DNA of 15,256 nt, taken from an uncultured Prosthecobacter sp. (GTDB lineage Bacteria > Verrucomicrobiota > Verrucomicrobiia > Verrucomicrobiales > Verrucomicrobiaceae). Both the position numbers and the translations under genes were made by a program. Numbering within the stretch: the first letter of the stretch is position 1; each line of letters opens with the position of its first letter. The notes under the pieces are model-generated. The model saw only the letters and a program-made list of their open reading frames with translations. It ran no database searches and was not told where the DNA came from. Of the stretch, positions 7,302 through 12,933 are shown piece by piece. The stretch lies in NCBI GenBank assembly GCA_947523045.1, contig CANNUR010000048.1:1-15256 (forward strand), given 5' to 3'.

Positions 7302-8942
7302 TCATTCATCCGTGAACAAGGTCACAAACCGGAAGGCGCGCCCATCAAACAGGCCCTGATCGCTGAGTTTGAGCTCGGGGATGACCAGCAGGGCCAGAAA
7401 GGACAGGGTCATGTAGGGCGCATGCAGGGGACTGCCGAGTTCGCGAGCCCGGCGGGTCAGGCGCGCGTAGCCGGCTGCAGCGTCCTCGGCATGGCCGTCG
7501 CTCATCAAGCCGGCCACGGGCAGTTCCAAGACATCCGTCGTCTCGCCGTCGGCCAAACTGATGCCTCCCTGGTGGGAGATGACAAGGTTGACCGCCCGCG
7601 CCAGGTCGGCGTCGGTAGCGCCGACGGCGACGATGTTGTGGCAGTCATGGGCGACGCTGGAGGCGAGGGCACCGCGACACAGGCCCACCCCTCTCACAAA
7701 GGCCACCGCCGGCGGCACGTCAGCGTAGCGGTTGACGACGGCGATCTTGAGCAGATCGCGGGCGGGATCGGCAAGCGCGAAACCGTTTTCAAGGCGTGGC
7801 TCCGCCTCGCCGGCGCCGGTGACGATCTGACCGTCGCGCGCTTCGATGACCCGCAGCGCTCCGCGCCCGGCCGGCACGGCAAAATCGGCGGCCTGCTTCG
7901 GCCCGGCGTGAAACCGGTTCACCCGCGGTGAACTCATCTTTGCGAGCAGTGAACGGCCGTCGCGGGCGACGCATTCGCCGTCGATCCAGGTTTCCAGCAC
8001 CGTGAAGTCCGTCAGATCGCGCAGGCGGATGAAGTCGGCGGCATCGCCGGGCCGCAGCAGGCCGCAGCGCAGGCCGTAATGCCGCACCGGGTTCAGGCAG
8101 GCGGCGCGCAGGACGTTTAGCGCCGGCACACCATGCCCGACAGCGCGCGCACACAGGCGATCGATGTGGCCCTCCAGCAAGTCGTCGGGATGCTTGTCGT
8201 CGCTGCACAGCATGCAGCGGTCGGCATGATCGAGCAGCAACGGCCAGAGCTCCTCGAAATTCTTCGCGGACGAGCCCTCGCGGATCAGGATCTTCTGGCC
8301 GAGGGCGAGTTTTTCCCGCGCCTCATCGATCTGGAAGCACTCGTGATCGGTCTCAATGCCGGCGGACACATAGGCCTTCAGGGCCTCGCCGCGCAGACCG
8401 GGCGCATGGCCGTCGATGCGCCGGCCGTGGGCACGGGCGATGGCCAGCTTGCGCATCACTTCGGGGTCGCGTTGGATGACGCCCGGGAAGTTCATCATCT
8501 CCGAGAGGTAGAGCAGCGATTCATCCTGGCAGAGTTCCTCGATCGCCTCCGGACCGAGCACCGCGCCAGCGGTTTCAAAGCCCGTGGCGGGCACGCAGGA
8601 GGGAATGCCAAAGTGGATCTTGCAGGGCGTGCGCGCCGCCTGCTGCTGCATGTAGCGCACGCCCGCGATGCCGAGCACGTTGGCGATCTCATGGGGGTCG
8701 GACACCGTGCCGACCGTACCATGGGCGACCGCGATGCGGCCAAACTCGGGCGGTGTCAGCATGGAGCTCTCGATGTGCACATGGGCGTCGATGAACCCCG
8801 GGCAGAGCAGGCTGGGCTCGGTCACGCTCGGATCCTCGCGCACCGTGCGGATGCGTCCGTCCACCACCTCCACCACACCGGGAAACACCCGCGACTGCAG
8901 CAGGTCGATCACCTGACCCTGGTGCCGGCTTGTGACGCTCAT
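7302..8942 (-). CDS. ade: Adenine deaminase (EC 3.5.4.2)
   Basis: The 546-residue protein is the normal length for the AdeC/Ade family of the amidohydrolase superfamily, which converts adenine to hypoxanthine and ammonia in cytoplasmic purine salvage. Family landmarks are intact and in order. The metal-binding HxH is in PGFIDAHVHIESS (H54, H56), SDPHEIANVLG is at 81-91, and DGHAPGL at 177-183. The CSDDKHPDDL block is at 246-255, and the C-terminal SSVAHDCHNIVAVG motif at 428-441. The ATG at 8940-8942 is chosen because AAGGTG lies six bases upstream and the protein then begins at the usual short N-terminal strand (QVIDL...). The gene is divergent from the Sel1-repeat gene across a 78-base gap. 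Identification is confident; only the transcription start is open. Confidence 0.95.
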   Translation of the reverse strand: MSVTSRHQGQVIDLLQSRVFPGVVEVVDGRIRTVREDPSVTEPSLLCPGFIDAHVHIESSMLTPPEFGRIAVAHGTVGTVSDPHEIANVLGIAGVRYMQQQAARTPCKIHFGIPSCVPATGFETAGAVLGPEAIEELCQDESLLYLSEMMNFPGVIQRDPEVMRKLAIARAHGRRIDGHAPGLRGEALKAYVSAGIETDHECFQIDEAREKLALGQKILIREGSSAKNFEELWPLLLDHADRCMLCSDDKHPDDLLEGHIDRLCARAVGHGVPALNVLRAACLNPVRHYGLRCGLLRPGDAADFIRLRDLTDFTVLETWIDGECVARDGRSLLAKMSSPRVNRFHAGPKQAADFAVPAGRGALRVIEARDGQIVTGAGEAEPRLENGFALADPARDLLKIAVVNRYADVPPAVAFVRGVGLCRGALASSVAHDCHNIVAVGATDADLARAVNLVISHQGGISLADGETTDVLELPVAGLMSDGHAEDAAAGYARLTRRARELGSPLHAPYMTLSFLALLVIPELKLSDQGLFDGRAFRFVTLFTDE

Positions 8943-8947
8943 GCCTT

Positions 8948-8953
8948 CACCTT
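8948..8953 (-). promoter_or_regulatory. Ribosome binding site of ade, overlapping a possible -10 element
   Basis: AAGGTG lies five bases before the ade ATG, one of the few clear Shine-Dalgarno sequences in the window. The same bases form part of TAAGGT (8949-8954), which sits exactly 17 bases downstream of a TTGTCA (8972-8977). If that pair is the promoter, transcription would begin at or near the ATG and the message would be leaderless. The ribosome-site reading is the simpler one. Confidence 0.55.
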
Positions 8954-9020
8954 AGACGACCTGCGCCGAACTGACAAGACCGCCCCGGGGTCTCAGATGC
9001 CGAATCGCAGAGGCAGCACC

Positions 9021-10132
9021 ATGGCTTCTCACGTTGTGCGGCTTTTCACGTGTCTACGAGTTAACCCCGTCAAGCTTTCGTCGCCTCTCCCGGCGAGGAT
9101 CCGTCTTGCCGTGAGACTCATCCCTGCCGCCCTGCGCACCCTTCTGCTCATGAACCTCTGTCTGCCCCCAACCCACGCAGCGACCACGGATCTCAACGTC
9201 CTGCGCCAGGCCGCCGAGCAGGGCGATGTCCAAGCCCAGCTCGCGCTGGCGATCCGCCATCGCGACGGCAAGGGTTCCGAATACAACCCGGTGGAAGCCA
9301 TGCGCTGGGCGCATCTGGCAGCGGATGCCGGCCATGCCGAAGCGATGGACTTTGTCGGCTTCGCCTACCTGCGCGGAACGATGATCCCGCGCAGCAGCGC
9401 CCTCGCCTTCGGCTACTTCCGGGCGGCGGCCCCAAAATCCGCGCAGGCCGCCTTCAATCTGGGCCAGTGCTACTACGGCGCGCAGGGCACGGAGCAGGAC
9501 TGCGCCAAGGCACTGGAGTGGTGGGAAAAGGCCGCCGCTCAGGGCCACGGCCGCGCCGCCGCCGCCGCGGCGATGGCCCTTCTCTCCGGCGAGGGCGTAC
9601 CCCGCGATGCCGCCAAGGCGCGTCGCCTGGCCGAACGCGCGGCCGAACTCGGCAATGCCTCCGGCCTCGTGGTGCTCGGCGAGCTGCACTTCCAGGCCGG
9701 CGATGTCGAGACCGCCCGCGCGCACTGGACCCGCGCCGCCCAACAGCATCCCACCGGCGAAACCGGTCATCCCGCCCAGCCATCCGACCAGGCCTCCGCC
9801 CAGCAGGGCGCCGATCTGCTCAAGCTGCTGCCCTACCGGCAGCGGGCGGGCGAGCCGGGGAAGTTCGCCTTCGTGCCCATGCCGCACATTCATCAGGGCT
9901 ACAACAACTGCGGCGCCAGCGCCTGCGCCGCCTTCGCGCGCTTCCACGGCAGCGAGATCAGCGGCTGGGACTTCAAGAAGATCTCTACATCCTCTGCAAT
10001 CCCGCCGTCGCCACCCCCGGCCTGCAGCTCATCACCGCCACCGACTTGAAAGACTTCTGGCGCTCGGACCACTACGGTGCCCTGGCCGGCGGCGTGCTCG
10101 CGCGCCCTGCGTTCGTCATCGACCGCACATGA
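9021..10132 (+). pseudogene. Sel1-repeat protein with a C39-like peptidase domain, broken by an internal out-of-frame deletion
   Basis: From the ATG at 9021 (GAGG about 7 bases upstream) the frame gives a signal-like hydrophobic segment ending PTHA-ATT at about residue 52. The internal ATG at 9150 would leave too little signal peptide. About five Sel1/TPR-like repeats follow (WAHLAADAGHAEAMDFVGFAYLR, then ALEWWEKAAAQGHG, then AKARRLAERAAELGN). Next comes the start of a C39-type cysteine peptidase, with the nucleophile in HQGYNNCGASACAAFARFHG. At about 9977-9985 homology leaves this frame, which ends at a stop at 10047-10049 after low-complexity sequence. The next-but-one frame resumes a convincing family C-terminus (DLYILCNPA, DLKDFWRSDHYG) and stops at 10132. 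Only ~20 residues separate the cysteine from that tail, and the catalytic histidine region is absent, so a deletion fits better than a single-base slip. Sequencing or assembly error cannot be excluded. Confidence 0.7.
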
Positions 10133-10419
10133 AATCAATCCTCCAACTCCTCACGTCTCGGCGCTCCTTTGCAGCCAGGCCTTCGTCGCTGATGCGGAGA
10201 AAGTGGCTTCGGCTTTGGCCGAAAGGAATGTGACTAAAGCCGCAGCCGGCCCTTCCCGACTCCGCATTCGTCATTCGGCCTTTTCAGCGCCGCCGAACCT
10301 CCTGCTCATCCTCCACCGAGGCCGCCGGCTCCGGAATGGACGGAAATGGACTGGAATGGACCTCCGGAACCCGACCGGCCAGCTCTCCGGTGCCTCGTTG
10401 TTCCGCCCAAGAACCTCGA
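10133..10419 (+). other. Non-coding spacer upstream of fic
   Basis: No frame here looks like protein. It holds a short hairpin (TTCGGC-TTTG-GCCGAA, 10208-10223) with no T-run after it, so it is a poor terminator. It also holds a three-unit tandem repeat at 10331-10360, listed separately. The fic promoter and its repeats follow immediately. Confidence 0.6.
10331..10360 (+). repeat. Three tandem 10-bp repeats (consensus CnGGAATGGA)
   Basis: The units are CCGGAATGGA, CGGAAATGGA and CTGGAATGGA, exactly head to tail. They lie about 60-90 bases upstream of the proposed fic -35, where an activator or upstream element could act, and the 10-base period is close to one DNA turn. The function is unknown. 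Confidence 0.7.
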
Positions 10420-10448
10420 TTGCCCCGTCAACCGGAATCGGCTAAAAT
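10420..10448 (+). promoter_or_regulatory. Proposed promoter of the fic cluster
   Basis: TTGCCC (10420-10425) is followed by a 17-base spacer and TAAAAT (10443-10448). This places transcription start near 10455, about 30 bases before the fic ATG. It is the best sigma70-like match in the spacer. The -10 is embedded in the AATCGGCT repeats, which suggests regulated initiation. Confidence 0.5.
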
Positions 10449-10464
10449 CGGCTCGAAATCGGCT
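10436..10464 (+). repeat. Three AATCGGCT direct repeats over the fic -10 region (candidate operator)
   Basis: Identical AATCGGCT copies start at 10436, 10446 and 10457, so they are spaced 10 and 11 bases apart and face one side of the helix. They overlap the proposed -10 and the start point, the usual location of repressor sites. A natural candidate regulator is the winged-helix C-terminus of the Fic protein encoded just downstream. The repeats are seen; the operator role is inferred. Confidence 0.5.
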
Positions 10465-10485
10465 AAATCATCAGCCAAGACCGCC

Positions 10486-11535
10486 ATGCTCCCGCCTGTC
10501 TTCACCATCACGCCCGAGATGCTCCGGCTCATCGCCGAACTGGAGGATTTCAAAGGGCAGTGGCGCATGATCCGCAGCCTTTCGCCCGAAAAACTCACCG
10601 GGTTGCGCAAGGTCGCCACCATTGAGAGCATCGGCTCCTCCACCCGCATCGAGGGTTCCCGGCTCACCGACCGCCAGGTCGAAGACCTGCTCGGTCGCCT
10701 GCACATCACCGAGTTCAAGACGCGCGATGAGCAGGAGGTTGCAGGCTATGCCTATGTCATGGATCAGGTGCTCGATGCCTTCGAGCAGATCCCCGTCACG
10801 GAAAACATGATCGGCCAGCTCCATCAGGACCTCCTGCGCCACAGTACGAAGGACGAACGCCACCGCGGCCACTACAAGACCCTGCCCAACCACGTCGCCA
10901 CGTTCGATGCCGATGGAAAGGAACTCGGCATCGTCTTCCAGACCACCTCGCCCTTTGATACACCACGCGAAATGGAGGACCTCGTCGCCTGGTTCACCAA
11001 GGCGGACCGCGAGCGATCCCTGCACCCGCTGCTGCTCATCGGCTGTTTCACCGTCGTCTTCCTCGCCATCCATCCGTTTCAAGATGGCAATGGCCGCCTC
11101 TCCCGCGTGCTCACCACGCTCATGCTGCTGCGTGCGGGGTATGCCTATGTGCCGTACAGCTCACTGGAAAGCATCATCGAGGCCTCCAAGGAAGGCTACT
11201 ACCGCGCCCTCCGGCGTACCCAGACCACGCTTCAGTCGGACAAGCCCGATTGGGAAGCTTGGCTCATGTTCTTCCTCCGCTCCCTCGTGAAGCAAAAGGA
11301 CGCGCTCGCGAAAAAGATTGCCATCGAGGACACGCACGCCACCGACCTCCACCCGCTTGCGAAGAAGATCCTCACCCACTTCGCCGACCACGAGACGCTC
11401 ACGCTCGGCGAACTCGTCAAGCTCACCCACGGCAAACCCAGCACGCTGAAGCTGCGATTGAAGGAACTCGTCCAGCACGGCCACCTCCAGCCGAAAGGCC
11501 AGGGGCGCGGGGCGCATTATGTGAGGAAGCGTTAG
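10486..11535 (+). CDS. Fic-domain AMP-transferase with N-terminal inhibitory motif and C-terminal winged helix
   Basis: The 349-residue protein carries a complete Fic active site, HPFQDGNGRLSR at residues 196-207 (H196, D200, R204, R207). Fic proteins with this signature transfer AMP from ATP to hydroxyls of target proteins. The inhibitory motif (S/T)xxxE(G/N) is at residues 52-57 (S-T-R-I-E-G), N-terminal to the Fic core. This is therefore a class II, self-inhibited enzyme that needs no separate antitoxin. The C-terminal ~60 residues (LTLGELVKLTHGKPSTLKLR to GRGAHYV) form a winged helix-turn-helix, suggesting DNA binding or autoregulation. The start at 10486 is chosen over the in-frame 10336 ATG because the extra 50 residues are Ser/Pro/Arg-rich, read through the promoter repeats and do not look like protein. 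No strong Shine-Dalgarno site is present. The DUF1016 gene follows 30 bases downstream. Confidence 0.92.
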   Translation: MLPPVFTITPEMLRLIAELEDFKGQWRMIRSLSPEKLTGLRKVATIESIGSSTRIEGSRLTDRQVEDLLGRLHITEFKTRDEQEVAGYAYVMDQVLDAFEQIPVTENMIGQLHQDLLRHSTKDERHRGHYKTLPNHVATFDADGKELGIVFQTTSPFDTPREMEDLVAWFTKADRERSLHPLLLIGCFTVVFLAIHPFQDGNGRLSRVLTTLMLLRAGYAYVPYSSLESIIEASKEGYYRALRRTQTTLQSDKPDWEAWLMFFLRSLVKQKDALAKKIAIEDTHATDLHPLAKKILTHFADHETLTLGELVKLTHGKPSTLKLRLKELVQHGHLQPKGQGRGAHYVRKR

Positions 11536-11565
11536 CGTTTGAAATCATCTGCCCATCTTGATCCC

Positions 11566-12753
11566 ATGAAAAAGTCTCGCGATACAACCCTCGCCCTGAC
11601 CACTGACTACAAGCAGTTCGTGACCGATCTGAAGTCACGCATCGCTTCGGCTCGCCTGTCGGCAGCTCGACAGGTGAACCGTGAACTGGTCACACTCTAC
11701 TGGGACATCGGGCGCGGCATCGTGGAGAAGCAAAAAGAACTCAACTGGGGCGAGTCCGTGGTCGAAATGGTCGCGGCAGAGCTGCGGGGTGCGTTCCCTG
11801 ACATGAGTGGTTTCTCGCCTCGAAACGTCTGGGACATGAAGCGACTCTACGAGGCATACACCTCGCCTGACTTTCTCTCACAGGTTGTGAGAGAAACATC
11901 GCGAAAATCACAGCGGCCAATTCTGCGACAGCTTGTCGCAGAATTGTCGCAGCCCTCAAATCTGCCACAAGCTGTGGCCAAATTGGAACCCACTGAGGAG
12001 ATTGTAATTCTGCGACAGCTTGTTGCAGAAATACCTTGGGGCCACCACCTGCTCATCCTCAACAAGCTCACCGCCCCCGCAGCCCGCCTTTGGTATCTGC
12101 GAGCCACCGCCAGCTTTGGGTGGTCGCGGAACGTGCTTTTGAACCAAATCAAGGCCGGTGCCTACGAGCGGGCCGTCACGGAGAAGAAGACGCACAACTT
12201 CGACCTCGCGCTGCCGGAGCACTTTGCCGAGCAGGCGGAGGAGATGCTCAAAAGCTCTTACAACCTCGAGTTCCTCGGTTTGCGTCGTGCGGTGCGGGAA
12301 CGTGAACTCGAAGACCGTCTCATCAGTCGCTTGCAGGCCTTCCTTTTGGAACTCGGCTACGGCTTCTGCTTCGTCGGGCGCCAGCATCGGCTCGTGCTCG
12401 GAAAGAAGGAGTATTTCATCGACCTGCTCTTCTACCATCGCTTCCTGAAGGCCCTTGTGGCCTTCGAGTTGAAGCTCGGCCCCTTCGAGCCGGAGTTCGC
12501 GGGCAAAATGGACTTCTACCTGAATCTCCTCAACGACACCGAACGCACCCCCGGCGACCAACCCTCCATCGGCATCATCCTTTGCGCCGAAAAAGACGAC
12601 GTGGAGGTCGAGTATGCCCTCCGCACCAAAGCCAACCCTATCGGCGTCGCCGTCTACACTTTGCAATCGAGGCTGCCAGGCGAGTTGAAGGGCAGACTGC
12701 CTACAGCGAAGCAACTGGCGGATCTTGTGCGCCTGGAGATGGAGGGTGGGTAA
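11566..12753 (+). CDS. DUF1016/YhcG-family PD-(D/E)xK nuclease
   Basis: The 395-residue protein matches the two-part DUF1016 layout. The N-terminal domain is at ~15-110 (VNRELVTLYWDIGRGIVEKQ, then FSPRNVWDMKRLYEAY). The C-terminal YhcG-type nuclease domain is at ~155-385 (EIPWGHHLLILNKL, then FVGRQHRLVLGKKEYFIDLL). D286 in FIDLLFYHR, with E301 and K303 in FELKLG, supplies the PD-(D/E)xK triad, so it is probably active. Family members often lie near restriction-modification or toxin genes, but their exact substrate is not settled. The linker at ~103-155 is unusual: it repeats ILRQLVAE and is encoded by a series of palindromes. The ATG at 11566 is preferred to an upstream in-frame TTG at 11539 because the extra nine residues add nothing family-like. 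Its stop overlaps the next ATG (TAATG), implying co-transcription. Confidence 0.92.
   Translation: MKKSRDTTLALTTDYKQFVTDLKSRIASARLSAARQVNRELVTLYWDIGRGIVEKQKELNWGESVVEMVAAELRGAFPDMSGFSPRNVWDMKRLYEAYTSPDFLSQVVRETSRKSQRPILRQLVAELSQPSNLPQAVAKLEPTEEIVILRQLVAEIPWGHHLLILNKLTAPAARLWYLRATASFGWSRNVLLNQIKAGAYERAVTEKKTHNFDLALPEHFAEQAEEMLKSSYNLEFLGLRRAVRERELEDRLISRLQAFLLELGYGFCFVGRQHRLVLGKKEYFIDLLFYHRFLKALVAFELKLGPFEPEFAGKMDFYLNLLNDTERTPGDQPSIGIILCAEKDDVEVEYALRTKANPIGVAVYTLQSRLPGELKGRLPTAKQLADLVRLEMEGG
11872..12030 (+). repeat. Array of four 3-base-loop palindromes inside the DUF1016 gene
   Basis: There are four inverted repeats, all with a three-base centre. (1) 11872-11896 has perfect 11-bp arms (TTTCTCTCACA, loop GGT). 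(2) 11918-11946 has perfect 13-bp arms (CAATTCTGCGACA, loop GCT). (3) 11964-11978 has 6-bp GCCACA arms with loop AGC, and degenerate matching continues to about 13 positions. (4) 12008-12030 has 10-bp TTCTGCGACA arms with one G-T wobble, loop GCT. All share a core close to ACA-gct-TGT. All lie in frame and encode QVVRE, RQLVAE, QAVAK and RQLVAE, in the linker between the two protein domains. Confidence 0.88.
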
Positions 12754-12905
12754 TGAACGAATCCTTCACCAACGCCGAATACGTCACTCTCACCGGTGCC
12801 AACCGCTCCACCCTCAAAGCCAAGTTCGCCGAACTCATCGCCGCCGGGCTGATCTAGGCTCAAAGGAAACGGCGTGGGACGCATTATGTGAGAGAATCGA
12901 AGTGA
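12753..12905 (+). pseudogene. Winged-helix fragment interrupted by an amber codon
   Basis: The ATG overlaps the DUF1016 stop (TAATG). The frame reads MNESFTNAEYVTLTGANRST and on to AELIAAGLI, then TAG at 12855-12857. In the same frame it continues AQRKRRGTHYVRESK to a TGA at 12903-12905. Read through, this is a ~50-residue winged helix with the GLI...GRGxxY wing typical of Fic and RecG-like C-termini. Its end matches the tail of the Fic protein upstream (RGAHYVRKR), and 12 bases are identical (12881-12892 and 11514-11525). The likeliest reading is a leftover 3' end of a second fic-like gene, with a nonsense mutation. A translated 34-residue peptide ending at 12857 is possible. Confidence 0.65.
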
Positions 12906-12933
12906 CCAAGAAAAACATTCACCTGTTCCGTCA

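Noticed and set aside
8976..8993. GC-rich hairpin (AGACC...GGTCT around a CCCCGGGG centre) between ade and the Sel1 gene
   Set aside because: It sits between two divergent starts with no T-run on either side, so it is not a terminator. It could be an operator, but nothing else supports that.
8133..9020. Long N-terminal extension of the Sel1-repeat protein back to 8133
   Set aside because: This stretch lies antisense to ade, whose motifs are unmistakable. The Sel1 protein starts reasonably at 9021 with a purine-rich site and a signal-like segment.
10208..10223. Hairpin TTCGGC-TTTG-GCCGAA after the Sel1 gene as a terminator
   Set aside because: The stem is only 6 bp and no U-tract follows on the plus strand.
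10336..10485. Upstream in-frame start of the Fic protein
   Set aside because: The 50 extra residues come from repeat and promoter sequence and are low-complexity Ser/Pro/Arg. The family N-terminus fits the 10486 start.
11872..12030. CRISPR-like array in the DUF1016 gene
   Set aside because: The units differ in sequence, the spacing is irregular, and they lie within an intact conserved reading frame.
11956..12714. Minus-strand open frame of 252 codons within the DUF1016 gene
   Set aside because: It is antisense to well-conserved YhcG nuclease motifs; no domain or start signal is seen.
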